DNA of 64,000 nucleotides, from assembly GCF_014217805.1 (NCBI RefSeq), contig NZ_CP055156.1, forward strand, positions 806,001 through 870,000. The letters are read 5' to 3'. The position numbers and the translations under genes were made by a program. Positions 26,003 through 34,614 of this stretch are shown here, in pieces. Under the pieces are notes generated by a model, which was not told where the DNA came from, ran no database searches, and saw only the letters and a program-made list of their open reading frames with translations. This stretch comes from Adhaeribacter swui (lineage in GTDB: Bacteria > Bacteroidota > Bacteroidia > Cytophagales > Hymenobacteraceae). Every line of letters starts with the position of its first letter. Position 1 is the first letter of the stretch.

Positions 26003-27445
26003 ATGAAAGTGTTGGTAACCGGTGCCACGGGCTATATTGGCAAGCGACTGATTTATTACCTGGTAAGTTTGGGCTATAAGGTATACGGTACCGTGCGCGA
26101 CCAAAACCGCTTTACAGTGCCAGAAAGCTTGCAGGCCAACATTCACATTCAGGAAGCAGATTTTTTGAACCCGGCCAGCCTGCAACAACTCCCCACCGAC
26201 ATTGATATTGCTTTTTACCTGATTCATTCGATGAGCACCTCGTACAGGCATTTTAATGACCTGGAAGAAAAAACGGCGCAGCACTTTACCGATTACATTA
26301 AAACCACTAACTGCCGACAAATTATTTACCTGGGAGGCATTGCGAACGATGCCGAACTATCGCGGCATTTGCATTCGCGCAAACACGTCGAAGAAATTCT
26401 CGCTACTTCCAACATTCCGGTTACGGTGTTACGCGCCGCGATAATTATCGGTTCGGGCAGTGCGTCTTTCGAAATTATCCGGGATTTGGTAGAAAAACTC
26501 CCCGTTATGATTGCACCTAAATGGCTGCAATCGCGGTGCCAGCCCATTGGTATCCGTAATGTGATGGAATATTTGGCGGGGGTAATAGACAAACCGGAAA
26601 CTTATAATATGGTATTTGATATTGGCGGTGCCGAAATTTTAACCTACAAACAAATGCTGGCGATTTTTGCCGAGGTGCGCGGTTTAAAGCGTTGGATAAT
26701 CTCGGTACCAGTGCTTTCGCCGAAGTTGTCGTCGTACTGGCTGTATTTTGTTACGGCTACGTCTTTTGCATTGGCTCGCAGCCTGGTAGATTCCATGAAA
26801 AACGAAGTAGTGTGTCGCAACCTGGGCATTACCGACATTGTACCGTTGCCACTCATGACCTACCAAGAAGCAGTTGAACTGGCTTTTACCCGCATTGGCC
26901 AAAACGAAGTAGCCTCTAGTTGGAAAGATTCTTTTGCTGGGAGCGAAGCTCCTTTAAAAGTTTCGGAGTTTATTCAGGTGCCTGAAGAAGGCTGCTTTAA
27001 AGATCGCCGCGATTTTGTTTTTACCCGCTCCCCGGAAGCCGTGGTCAACAATATCTTCCGAATTGGCGGTTTGCAAGGCTGGTATTACCTGAATAGTTTG
27101 TGGCGGCTACGCGGGTTTATAGATAAGCTTTTTGGCGGGGTTGGTTTGCGGCGGGGTCGCACCAATTACGCCACCATTAACGCCGGAGATGCCCTCGATT
27201 TCTGGCGGGTACTCTACGCCGATAAACAGGAAAAACGCTTGCTCCTCTACGCCGAAATGAAATTACCCGGCGAAGCCTGGCTGGAATTTAAAATTTTAAA
27301 AAAAGAAGAGCAAAACCACCTAGTGCAAACGGCCACTTTCCGGCCCAAAGGCTTGCTAGGCCGCTTGTATTGGTACTCTGTTTTACCTTTCCATTATTTT
27401 ATCTTCAACGGCATGGCCCGCAATCTGATCCATTACGGGGAGTAA
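26003..27445 (+). CDS. NAD(P)-binding SDR-like protein with DUF2867 domain
   Basis: 480 aa, cytoplasmic. N-terminal atypical short-chain dehydrogenase domain with the nucleotide loop VTGATGYIGKRL at residues 4-15 and YLGGIANDAELSRHLHSRKHVEEIL in the region of the catalytic helix; it lacks a classical YxxxK. The C-terminal 150 residues match DUF2867 (DALDFWRVLYADKQEKRLLLYAEMKLPGEAWLEF and RPKGLLGRLYWYSVLPFHYFIFNGM), a START-like fold fused to such domains in many bacteria. Substrate unknown; quinone or lipid-like ligands are often guessed for this family. It is convergent with the small lipoprotein gene, only 4 bp apart. Confidence 0.88.
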   Translation: MKVLVTGATGYIGKRLIYYLVSLGYKVYGTVRDQNRFTVPESLQANIHIQEADFLNPASLQQLPTDIDIAFYLIHSMSTSYRHFNDLEEKTAQHFTDYIKTTNCRQIIYLGGIANDAELSRHLHSRKHVEEILATSNIPVTVLRAAIIIGSGSASFEIIRDLVEKLPVMIAPKWLQSRCQPIGIRNVMEYLAGVIDKPETYNMVFDIGGAEILTYKQMLAIFAEVRGLKRWIISVPVLSPKLSSYWLYFVTATSFALARSLVDSMKNEVVCRNLGITDIVPLPLMTYQEAVELAFTRIGQNEVASSWKDSFAGSEAPLKVSEFIQVPEEGCFKDRRDFVFTRSPEAVVNNIFRIGGLQGWYYLNSLWRLRGFIDKLFGGVGLRRGRTNYATINAGDALDFWRVLYADKQEKRLLLYAEMKLPGEAWLEFKILKKEEQNHLVQTATFRPKGLLGRLYWYSVLPFHYFIFNGMARNLIHYGE

Positions 27446-27449
27446 GTAT

Positions 27450-27878
27450 TTACTTTCTCTTGTACTGACTTCCTATCCCATCAGAGTTCTCATCTGAAAG
27501 CTCCAAGCTATTATTATCCATCTTCTCAATCATCATATCCATTTCGTCAGGAGTACTTATTACTTGTTTCTCCTCTTGTGTATGAATACATTTTCTGGTA
27601 CTTAGAGAATATGTTCCCTGAGATTTAATATTTCCATTCACGTACTTAACATATTGATTATTCTCTTTAAACTCCAGAACAATTGTTTGCCCGGTTGATT
27701 TGGGAGTTTCGTGAATATGGGCAGCGATTCCGCCATCCGAACGAACCCACTCCCATTTTCCCACTAAGGTTACCGTTGATGCATCTTCATTTTGGCTAGT
27801 CTTGGAAGTTTGTATATCTTCTTTTTCGCAGGCGGTAGTCAATACCAAGGCCAATAATAATAAAGTTATCCGTTGCAT
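27450..27878 (-). CDS. Small lipocalin-like lipoprotein
   Basis: 142 aa with lipoprotein signal MQRITLLLLALVLTTAC (lipobox TTAC). The mature part has the pattern of lipocalin-like Bacteroidetes lipoproteins: LVGKWEWVRSDGG, then IVLEFKENNQYVKYVNGNIKSQGTYSL and a final strand SLELSDENSDGIGSQYKRK. Ligand and role unknown. The gene is A/T-richer than its neighbours and sits next to a toxin-antitoxin pair. Confidence 0.75.
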   Translation of the reverse strand: MQRITLLLLALVLTTACEKEDIQTSKTSQNEDASTVTLVGKWEWVRSDGGIAAHIHETPKSTGQTIVLEFKENNQYVKYVNGNIKSQGTYSLSTRKCIHTQEEKQVISTPDEMDMMIEKMDNNSLELSDENSDGIGSQYKRK

Positions 27879-28251
27879 AAAGTTCTAGAAGGTTGTCTGA
27901 TAATAAGATACTTTAAAACAGAAATTAGTTGCATCCGGGTTATTTCAACAACAGATTTCTCTTGGCAAATTTCTTACGGATAGCGGGGTAAAATCTACAA
28001 CCCGTTTAAGGCTTCTTAGGAGGTTTGATTTTTACTCTTCAAAGTAATAATCTAAACCATTTATAGTTAGGTTAACATGTAGCTTTTGTTTCAGGTGATG
28101 TTCATGAAAGCGATTTCTACCTGTTTTTGGATATTTAATCAAAGATTGGCGAATGATAAATTATGGAAAACGTCAGAGATTAGTTGCACCAAATTGCCTA
28201 AAGAGATTCGTTAACTCGAAGCTTATTTATGGACTATTAAGCAAAAACCTT
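27879..28251. other. A/T-rich spacer beside the toxin-antitoxin pair
   Basis: 373 bp with no intact gene. A 43-codon open stretch on the minus strand (28032-28160, no ATG) has a protein-like composition (KYPKTGRNRFHEHH and TINGLDYYFEE), so it may be the tail of a decayed gene. No terminator or promoter recognised. Confidence 0.35.
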
Positions 28252-28563
28252 TCATTCCGTTTTGTTGATCTTTTCGGGGTTTTGCCGTGTATCAAAAACT
28301 GCTGAAACGTAAATGGTTGTTAAATCAATCCAATAGATTATTTTGTAATTGCCTTCAACAAGATACCTGTATTCTTTTGGTCTATTAGCAAGTAATGGTT
28401 CTCGCTGTCCTTTTCTTGGATGCTTTGATAAAGAGTTTGTTTTCTTTAAAATTCCTTTGACAATCTTTCTCGCAACGGTAAGGTTTGTCGTTATTTTAAA
28501 ATAATCAAATACGTCTTCTAATTGCTCACTGGCTGTGTTTGTCCATAGAACTTTTAAGTCCAT
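28252..28563 (-). CDS. RelE/ParE-family toxin
   Basis: 103-aa toxin component of a type II toxin-antitoxin module. The sequence has the ParE/RelE plan: N-terminal strand VLWTNTASEQLEDVFDYF, a helical hairpin with HPRKGQREPLL, then the core strands EYRYLVEGNYKIIYWIDLTTIYVSAVFDTRQNPEKI. The segment Y-R-x-L-V-x-G-x-Y-K-I-I-Y is typical of the family. Whether it inhibits gyrase (ParE-like) or cuts mRNA on the ribosome (RelE-like) cannot be told from the sequence. Its start overlaps the antitoxin stop by 10 nt (ATGGACTTAA), so the two are translationally coupled. Confidence 0.88.
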   Translation of the reverse strand: MDLKVLWTNTASEQLEDVFDYFKITTNLTVARKIVKGILKKTNSLSKHPRKGQREPLLANRPKEYRYLVEGNYKIIYWIDLTTIYVSAVFDTRQNPEKINKTE

Positions 28564-28796
28564 GAGTCAATATCCTTATCCAATTCATGAATCTCTTTTA
28601 CTCTCCCATTTGCAGCATCTTCTTCTGAATTTTCAATTATTTGGTTAAAATCAGAAAGAGACATGGGAGAAAAATTTTCAGAATACATCTTTTTTTTCTC
28701 CGAATGCAGTATTTGCTCAAACTTAGAGATAATACTTTCATTGTTCAGTCTCAAAAATTCTTGTACAAAATGTATTTTCCTTGCTTGTAAGTCCAT
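28554..28796 (-). CDS. Antitoxin of the RelE/ParE module
   Basis: 80-aa protein encoded immediately upstream of the toxin in the same operon. It starts MDLQARKIHFVQEFLRLNNESIISKFEQIL, a helical region, and has an acidic C-terminal half (ENSEEDAANGRVKEIHELDKDIDSWT) of the kind that wraps a RelE/ParE toxin. The assignment rests mainly on position, size and overlap; the MSLSDFNQIIENSEEDAANGRV phrase is also common in such partners in Bacteroidetes. Likely autoregulatory, but no operator was identified. Confidence 0.85.
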   Translation of the reverse strand: MDLQARKIHFVQEFLRLNNESIISKFEQILHSEKKKMYSENFSPMSLSDFNQIIENSEEDAANGRVKEIHELDKDIDSWT

Positions 28797-28917
28797 GCTC
28801 TTGCGCTTTCTGTAAATGTACTTAAATTCCAGAATACGAAAAATTACAATTGATAGGTTTTAACAATCATTTACGCAGAATTAGCTTGAAATAGAATTTA
28901 AAACATAATATAATAAA

Positions 28918-28944
28918 AAAGAACTGACCTAGGCCAGTTCTTCT
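28918..28944 (-). terminator. Terminator of the GH20 gene
   Basis: Stem AAGAACTG.CCT / AGG.CAGTTCTT with one mismatch; the A-run at 28913-28920 reads as a T-tract on the minus strand. It lies about 35 bp past the stop of the hexosaminidase gene. Confidence 0.75.
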
Positions 28945-28978
28945 ATTCTTACTTCCGCAAAAGTTAATTTTTTTAAAT

Positions 28979-31576
28979 TTACAAATTAACCACTCGCACG
29001 GTTTTACCGCCCCTACCCGTACTATCGAAAGTGCGGAGTTTAATGGCGCCGGTTTCGGTAATAGGACCGGTGTATACTTTGCTTTTTATGGTGGGCTCGG
29101 TACCATCGGCGGTGTAGCGGATAGTTAAACCGGGCAGTTGCACGTTAGCGGTTACTTTACCATTTTGCACCACGGCCCCGGGTAAAGGCAAGCGGTAGCG
29201 GTAACCACTGCTGTACCGGTCCAGGCGGGGCAGTTCCCGCTTACCTAGCACATTGGCAAACTGCGACCAGGCTTGCTGGTACTGCGTTTCGCTTTTTACC
29301 GAATCTTTTTCTATCGCCCACTCGGGTTCTGGAGCCCAGGCGCGTTCGGCTAGACCCAGTAATTTAGGCAGCAACATGTATTCCATGCGTTCCGGACTAA
29401 TAATGGTTTCGGCCCAGAGCAAGCCCTGAATACCCACAATGTTATTCTTACCGAACTCAGTAAGGCGTTCTTTGCCGGTAAATAAGTTTTTTGGCAGAGG
29501 TTTACCAAACTTATCGGTTTTGGTGTTTTTGTAGTAGTTAAACGGAATAAAGCGGAATGGCTTGTCCACGTCTACGTAGCTGCCCCAGTAAAATCCCGTT
29601 TCTTCAAACGTGGGATTATAGGCCATATCCATGTATAAATTAGTAACATTAGAAAGCACTACCTTGTACCCCGCATTAGCCAACCGGTAAGCTAAATCTT
29701 CGGCCCCGCCGCCCAGCACATTGTTCCAGACATCCACGTGAATGTTTTCGTTAACCAAACCGGGATTCGGAATGTAGTGCTTCTGACCATCGATTTCGGT
29801 TTTGCGCATGGCTACTTCTTCCCACCCCGACAGGTATAAATTGCGGGTTTTTAAAATATCGTTTACTTTCTCGAAATAAAAATACCACATATCATCCACG
29901 GAGGTAAACCGATCATCTTCCTGCATTAATTTTTGCACCACCGGCGATTTTACCCAAACGCCGTTAGGCACTTCGTCGCCGCCAAAATGGATGGTTTGCA
30001 AGGTAGCGCCGGCCTCTTGGTACATATCGCGCACCTCGTCTACCACGGTTTCCATAAAATTATACACCGACGGCAATGCTACGTTGATCACGTTATCGTT
30101 CCAGTTTTGCACAGAGCGGTATTCTGATTTATCGCTTACATCGCGGAGCAAGTATTTTTCAGCGGCTTCTTTTTGGCCGGCACCCAGCAGGCGCGTGTAC
30201 CGGGCATCCATGGCTTTAATAGCAGCGCGTGCATGGCCCGGGGTTTCAATTTCCGGAATTACTTTAATGTTGCGGTCGCGGGCGTATTTTAAAATTTGCA
30301 CAAAATCGGCGCGGGTGTAAAAACCAGAACCGGGAGGACCGTTACTTACCGGACCTGAACCGTAGGAAGGCGGCAGGTTATCGCGGCTATCGAGGGTATG
30401 CGCGCGTTTGGAGCCTACTTCGGTAAGTTCCGGTAACGGTTTAATTTCCAGGCGCCAGCCTTCGTCGTCGTTCAAGTGAAAATGCAACACATTGAGCTTA
30501 TACAAGGCCATTAAATCTAAAATTTTTAAAATTTGGCTTTTTGGCTGAAAATTACGGGCTACATCCAGCATTACGGCCCGGTGCCCAAAACGCGGCGAAT
30601 CCGTAATTTCTACGCCTCTTAGTGTAACACTTTTTTGTTTACCGTCCAGGGCAGTTGGGGGCAACATGGTTTTTAAAGATTGCAGTCCGTAAAACATACC
30701 CGCCGGTGCCGAGGCGTTAATTACAATTTCCTGGGGAGTTACGCGCAACTCATACGCTTCCGGGCCAAAATCTTCTTTTTTAATTAAGCGAATGGCCTTG
30801 CCTTCGCCGGAATTGCGGTAGGTTAATTTTTTACCAAAAACGGCCGCCAAATCGTTGGCCAGCATTTCGGCCTCCGGGAAATAATCGTTGGGCGTAATAA
30901 TGGGCACTTCCGGGGTTAAAACAAACTCGGCCCCGGTTTCACGGTAAGTAGCCGGTGTCGGGAAAACCTGGGGCAATTTATTCGCGACAATGTCTTCGGT
31001 ATTTTTATTTTGCTGAAAAATAGACTCGGGGGTGGCCAGCGTAATGGTGGGGCCGTTGCCCGCGCCGGGTAAACTTTGTTCGGCTTGGGTGGGCACGGTT
31101 ACGGTTACCGGCGCCATAGCTAAACCCTGGCGGGGGTTGTTATCCCAAACAAAATAAAAACCTGTGGGTGCATCGGTAATGTTCAGGGCGGCGCCACCGG
31201 TTATAAAAGAAATGCGCGTGGTATTACCGGTAACCATAATCCGGAAATCGGGCCGGGGCGAAATTTCAAATAAATCGCCGTTGAGGTGCCGGATGTTTAC
31301 GGTGCCCCGCACCGAACCCGGAATTATAGAGCGGTTAAAGTTGAAATAGATTTTCCAGCCGGCGGCGGGCAAAGCCCCGGCAGATTTATTGGTTAAAGTA
31401 AGCGTAGATAAAAACTGCGCTTTATTCTGATAATTATTCTCATTTATTTCCCAGTTAGCCACCAGCTTTTGCGGCTCCAGAGCGGTAGGTTGGCTTTGGG
31501 CAGAATAAAAATTAAAAAAAACGGCCCCTAACGTAACCCAGAAAATTTTTAAATATTGGTTAGTAGAAATAGACAT
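28979..31576 (-). CDS. Beta-N-acetylhexosaminidase (GH20), exported
   Basis: 865-aa glycoside hydrolase that removes terminal N-acetylhexosamine from chitin-type or glycoprotein/peptidoglycan-type glycans. Order of parts: signal peptide (1-29); carbohydrate-binding CHB_HEX-like domain (about 35-165); GH20b N-terminal domain (about 210-325, ending with GMFYGLQSLKTMLP); GH20 catalytic barrel (about 330-730); C-terminal CHB_HEX_C-like domain (about 790-865, RYTADGTEPTIKSKVYTGPI). The substrate-assisted catalytic pair is Asp534-Glu535 in HFGGDEVP; HFHLNDDEGWRLEI and EIETPGHARAAI are further family motifs. Probably periplasmic or surface-exposed. Confidence 0.96.
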   Translation of the reverse strand: MSISTNQYLKIFWVTLGAVFFNFYSAQSQPTALEPQKLVANWEINENNYQNKAQFLSTLTLTNKSAGALPAAGWKIYFNFNRSIIPGSVRGTVNIRHLNGDLFEISPRPDFRIMVTGNTTRISFITGGAALNITDAPTGFYFVWDNNPRQGLAMAPVTVTVPTQAEQSLPGAGNGPTITLATPESIFQQNKNTEDIVANKLPQVFPTPATYRETGAEFVLTPEVPIITPNDYFPEAEMLANDLAAVFGKKLTYRNSGEGKAIRLIKKEDFGPEAYELRVTPQEIVINASAPAGMFYGLQSLKTMLPPTALDGKQKSVTLRGVEITDSPRFGHRAVMLDVARNFQPKSQILKILDLMALYKLNVLHFHLNDDEGWRLEIKPLPELTEVGSKRAHTLDSRDNLPPSYGSGPVSNGPPGSGFYTRADFVQILKYARDRNIKVIPEIETPGHARAAIKAMDARYTRLLGAGQKEAAEKYLLRDVSDKSEYRSVQNWNDNVINVALPSVYNFMETVVDEVRDMYQEAGATLQTIHFGGDEVPNGVWVKSPVVQKLMQEDDRFTSVDDMWYFYFEKVNDILKTRNLYLSGWEEVAMRKTEIDGQKHYIPNPGLVNENIHVDVWNNVLGGGAEDLAYRLANAGYKVVLSNVTNLYMDMAYNPTFEETGFYWGSYVDVDKPFRFIPFNYYKNTKTDKFGKPLPKNLFTGKERLTEFGKNNIVGIQGLLWAETIISPERMEYMLLPKLLGLAERAWAPEPEWAIEKDSVKSETQYQQAWSQFANVLGKRELPRLDRYSSGYRYRLPLPGAVVQNGKVTANVQLPGLTIRYTADGTEPTIKSKVYTGPITETGAIKLRTFDSTGRGGKTVRVVNL

Positions 31577-31636
31577 TTTGCAATAGCGTATACTTTAAAA
31601 ATAGAGAAATTAACGAATATTCCCCGGTAAAATAAA

Positions 31637-31664
31637 AGTCCTACCGGCAAGCGCAGGTAGGACT
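31637..31664 (-). terminator. Hairpin, secondary terminator
   Basis: Stem AGTCCTACC / GGTAGGACT (9 bp, 10-nt loop) with TTTTATTTT on the minus-strand side, between the 36-aa gene and the GH20 gene. Confidence 0.5.
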
Positions 31665-31677
31665 GTTTACAGATAAA

Positions 31678-31709
31678 GAAAAAGCCAGGTATTTTTTAGC
31701 AACTGGCTT
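31678..31709 (-). terminator. Terminator of the 36-aa Lys-rich gene
   Basis: Stem AAGCCAG / CTGGCTT with a loop of about 14 nt; followed on the minus strand by TTTTTCTTT. It starts about 29 bp after the stop of the small gene. Confidence 0.6.
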
Positions 31710-31737
31710 ACTGGCATTTAAAAGCAGAAGGCAAACC

Positions 31738-31848
31738 TTAATCATATTTTGGTTTATTCTTTTTCTCCAGCTTGGCCGCTTTTTTTTCTTTTTCGGTTTT
31801 AGCAGGCTTTTTCTTTACTTCCTTTTTGGCATCTTGTGCTTTTCCCAT
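31738..31848 (-). CDS. Very small Lys-rich protein, 36 aa
   Basis: Complete ATG-to-TAA frame on the complement: MGKAQDAKKEVKKKPAKTEK, then EKKAAKLEKKNKPKYD. Half of the residues are Lys or Glu. Proteins with the same MGK.QD.KKE.KKKP.KT start recur in Bacteroidetes genomes as I recall, so I take it as a real gene, not a chance frame; function unknown, nucleic-acid or ribosome contact is only a guess. It has its own terminator downstream. It was too short for ordinary gene calling. Confidence 0.7.
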   Translation of the reverse strand: MGKAQDAKKEVKKKPAKTEKEKKAAKLEKKNKPKYD

Positions 31849-31916
31849 AACTATTAAATTTTTAATTTTAGACTAACACTGTTTTACTATTTAAATTTAA
31901 CCAGCGCAAAGATACT

Positions 31917-32393
31917 TTACAACCGGAGTAAATCTGTATCGGGTGGCGTGTACCCAAGTTGCCGGCTCATCGAAACTACCTGCCCTTTGTGGTGGCATTC
32001 GTGGGTAATTACGTGCGTAAAAAGGGCCAGCGGCGTAGTTTCCAGGGTAGTTTTGCGCCAGGGTATTTCGCCGGTAACCGGATTCAGCCACTTATCCTGA
32101 AACTGCCCGATAAACGCCTCGGTTAGTTCGTTTACCTCGCGAAAGATACGCCGCACTTCGCTTATATGGGTTACCATTAACGGTTTTATGATCGGCAATT
32201 CTTTACCTTGGGCAAAACTGCCTAACAAAAACTGGTAGGTATTGGCCGTATGCACCAGCACACTCCGGATGCTGTTATGGCCGTAACCAGGTAATTCTTC
32301 TGTAAAATGCGCAATCGTTAAGGTATCAATATAACTAAACAAGACGGCGCGGGCGCTTTGCATCCATTTATACTGCTGATTTAAAACGTCCAT
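31917..32393 (-). CDS. DinB-family metal-dependent protein
   Basis: 158 aa from ATG at 32393 (MDVLNQQYKWMQSARAVLF); a TTG at 32417 would add eight unlikely residues. Four-helix DinB/YfiT fold: the His of VLVHTANTYQF in helix 2 and the HxxxH pair in FTHVITHECHHKGQV form the usual divalent-metal triad. Members act as thiol-dependent transferases or hydrolases; the specific reaction here is unknown. In a bacillithiol-producing organism (bshC is 6.7 kb away), a thiol-transferase role is plausible inference. Confidence 0.88.
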   Translation of the reverse strand: MDVLNQQYKWMQSARAVLFSYIDTLTIAHFTEELPGYGHNSIRSVLVHTANTYQFLLGSFAQGKELPIIKPLMVTHISEVRRIFREVNELTEAFIGQFQDKWLNPVTGEIPWRKTTLETTPLALFTHVITHECHHKGQVVSMSRQLGYTPPDTDLLRL

Positions 32394-32618
32394 AAACCGA
32401 GCAATTGTACGGGCCAAAAACTACCTGGTGGTACTTACCAGGGTTTTTATTGAACAAATTAATTAACGCTAAGTTACTAATCTTTATTACAAATGAAAGA
32501 GCAAATACCCGATGGGCCATATTCTTTTTAAATCCAATTTAATTTAATCCGGCTTTCCCGGTTTCAGAATAATAATTTTTTATCTTCGTCGTCCATCACC
32601 ATTTTTAAAAAATTTATC

Positions 32619-33098
32619 ATGAAATCTTTATTCTGTTTTTGCCTGGCCGGTTTGCTTTTTTTAAATTTTACCGCAGCTCAGGCCCAAACCAATTCTACTT
32701 CGGTAGCCAGTAATGCGCCAACCCGTTTAAACCACATTGCGCTGCACGTAAACGACTTAAAAAAATCGACCAGCTTTTACGAAAACTTTTTGCAACTGCA
32801 ACAAATACCCGAGCCGTTTCATGATGGTTTGCATACCTGGTTTACCGTCGGCGAAAAATCACATTTACATTTAATTCAGGGCAAAGCCCGTAAAACGGTT
32901 TACGATAAAGGCGAACATTTATGCTTTAGCGTAGCTTCGGTAGAAGATTTTATCGGGCGTTTAAATAAAGCCAACGTTAAATTCGAGAACTGGGTAGGCA
33001 AACCCCAGGAATACACCCTGCGCACCGACGGCGTAAAGCAAGTTTATTTCCAGGACCCCGACGGCCATTGGATTGAAGTAAACGACGCTAAAGAATAA
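32619..33098 (+). CDS. Exported VOC-family (glyoxalase-like) protein
   Basis: 159 aa: signal peptide MKSLFCFCLAGLLFLNFTAAQAQ followed by one vicinal-oxygen-chelate module. Paired beta-alpha-beta repeats are visible as LNHIALHVNDLKKSTSFYENFLQL and LCFSVASVEDFIGRLNKANVKF. Candidate metal ligands are the His of NHIALHV, the His in HLHLIQG and the Glu of HWIEVND. Most VOC enzymes are cytoplasmic, so the export signal is unusual. Substrate unknown. It is a single gene with a TATCTTCG-type box 37 bp ahead. Confidence 0.88.
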   Translation: MKSLFCFCLAGLLFLNFTAAQAQTNSTSVASNAPTRLNHIALHVNDLKKSTSFYENFLQLQQIPEPFHDGLHTWFTVGEKSHLHLIQGKARKTVYDKGEHLCFSVASVEDFIGRLNKANVKFENWVGKPQEYTLRTDGVKQVYFQDPDGHWIEVNDAKE

Positions 33099-33154
33099 GC
33101 AAAATTTAAAAAAATTGGCTGGGCTGCAAAGTTTAACCTAGCTAGCGCTTGTTT

Positions 33155-33433
33155 TTACTTGCGGTCGCTGTGGCCCAAAGGTTTATCCGGGGCTATAATA
33201 TCGCGGATAAGCTGCTTTAATTCTTTGGCTTCCGGGAAACGGCCGGCTTCTTTGCGCGAGAAAATTAATTCGCCGTTCAGCCGGATATCTAACACGCCGC
33301 CCGTGCCCGGGACCAGGGCCACTTCGCCCATTTCGAGCTCAAAGGTGGTTAAAACTTCCTGGGCAAGCCAGGCAGCCCGCAGCAACCAACGGCATTGGGT
33401 ACAATAGTTAATTTCTAAACGCGGTAATGGCAT
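33155..33433 (-). CDS. SelT/SelW/SelH-family (Rdx) thiol protein
   Basis: 92 aa thioredoxin-like Rdx fold. The redox motif is CTQC in LEINYCTQCRWLLRAAWLAQEVL, with two cysteines where animal homologues carry selenocysteine. The middle GEVALVPGTGGVLDIRLNGELIFSRKEAGRFPEAKELKQLIRD region is the standard family core. It probably takes part in cytoplasmic thiol redox reactions. It stands alone, next to a MITE-like element upstream. Confidence 0.92.
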   Translation of the reverse strand: MPLPRLEINYCTQCRWLLRAAWLAQEVLTTFELEMGEVALVPGTGGVLDIRLNGELIFSRKEAGRFPEAKELKQLIRDIIAPDKPLGHSDRK

Positions 33434-33452
33434 AGGCGATTTTAAGTTATTT

Positions 33453-33677
33453 TAACGTGAGTTCGAGATAAGCCATTCAGCCTCATCTTCGTCATCCTGC
33501 AAAATTCAAAGAATTCCAGAAGGATCTAATCGGCTGCCTACTGGTTAAATTCTTCTGGAATTCCTTGAATTCTTTCATGATTACTTAAATGGAAATAAAA
33601 AACCTAAATACAAGTCACGGAAGTAAATCCGCGCCATAGTGAAAATGTAATTGAGTACTTATCTCGAACTCACGTTA
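33453..33677. mobile_element. MITE-like element with 20-bp terminal inverted repeats
   Basis: Perfect 20-bp inverted repeats TAACGTGAGTTCGAGATAAG bound the element (33453-33472 and complement at 33658-33677). A 9-bp direct repeat TTATTTTAA occurs at both edges (33447-33455 and 33675-33683), partly overlapping the ends, and could be a target duplication. Inside is a long imperfect hairpin built on GAATTCCAGAAG / CTTCTGGAATTC (about 33501-33575), and a 24-bp segment (33612-33635) found inverted at 18976-18999. No open frame inside. This fits a non-autonomous transposon; no transposase is present in the window. Confidence 0.65.
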
Positions 33678-33895
33678 TTTTAAAATTTAAACTTTTTTCA
33701 GGTGGTACGTAATACCGGCAATAAAGTAATTTATCTTTTTTCTTTTAACAACAGTTTCGTTTCTGTATTATTAAAATTTAAAAAATCACCTTAATTCCAT
33801 AATAATCAAACAATGTTTTCGTGGTGTTGTTAGCAGGAAACAATATTTATTTACTTTACTTATTTAGCACAAGCTTTAAACTAAATACCTAAAAT

Positions 33896-34612
33896 ATGGA
33901 GTCATTAAAAGGTAAAATTGCTTTAGTTACCGGCGCCGGAAAAGGCATTGGCCGGGCCATTGCCATTGCTTTAGCCAAAGAAGGGGTACACGTGGGATTA
34001 TTAGCCCGCAACTCCAGCCAATTACAAAAAGTAGCTAACGAAATGCAAGGCTTAGGCGTTAAAACCTCGGTAGTTACCGCCGATGTAGCCAACAGAACCG
34101 CGGTAGAAGCCGCCGCCGCCCAGATAAAGAAAAACTTAGGCGCGGTAGATATTCTTATTAACAATGCGGGCACCGGTACTTTCGCCAAATTCCTGGAAAT
34201 GGATCCCACCGAATGGGAAAACATTATTAAAGTAAACTTGCTGGGCGTGTATTACATGACCCGCGCCGTATTGCCCGACATGATTGAACGCCAAACCGGC
34301 GATATCATTAATATTTCGTCGACGGCGGGCCAGCGGGGAGCGGCCGTTACCAGTGCCTACAGCGCGTCTAAATTTGGGGTAATGGGTTTAACCGAATCGC
34401 TGATGCAGGAAGTCCGGAAACATAATATCCGGGTAAGTGCTTTAACGCCCAGCACGGTAGCCACCGAATTAGCCATTGCCAACAAACTCACCGACGGCAA
34501 CCCCGAAAAAGTAATGCAACCCGAAGATTTGGCCGAACTGGTAATTGCCCAACTAAAACTAAACCGCCGGGTATTTATTAAAGAAGCCGGCATGTGGTCG
34601 ACTAATCCTTGA
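33896..34612 (+). CDS. SDR-family oxidoreductase (FabG-like)
   Basis: 238-aa classical short-chain dehydrogenase. Cofactor loop [17 protein letters not shown], catalytic Ser in [11 protein letters not shown], and YSASK (the YxxxK pair) are all present. The Arg after the first strand (LLARNSS) suggests NADPH preference. Closest in layout to 3-oxoacyl-ACP reductase-like proteins, but the true substrate cannot be assigned, so no symbol is given. Followed by a 7-bp tandem repeat and a terminator; convergent with the aldo/keto reductase. Confidence 0.92.
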   Translation: MESLKGKIALVTGAGKGIGRAIAIALAKEGVHVGLLARNSSQLQKVANEMQGLGVKTSVVTADVANRTAVEAAAAQIKKNLGAVDILINNAGTGTFAKFLEMDPTEWENIIKVNLLGVYYMTRAVLPDMIERQTGDIINISSTAGQRGAAVTSAYSASKFGVMGLTESLMQEVRKHNIRVSALTPSTVATELAIANKLTDGNPEKVMQPEDLAELVIAQLKLNRRVFIKEAGMWSTNP

Positions 34613-34614
34613 GT

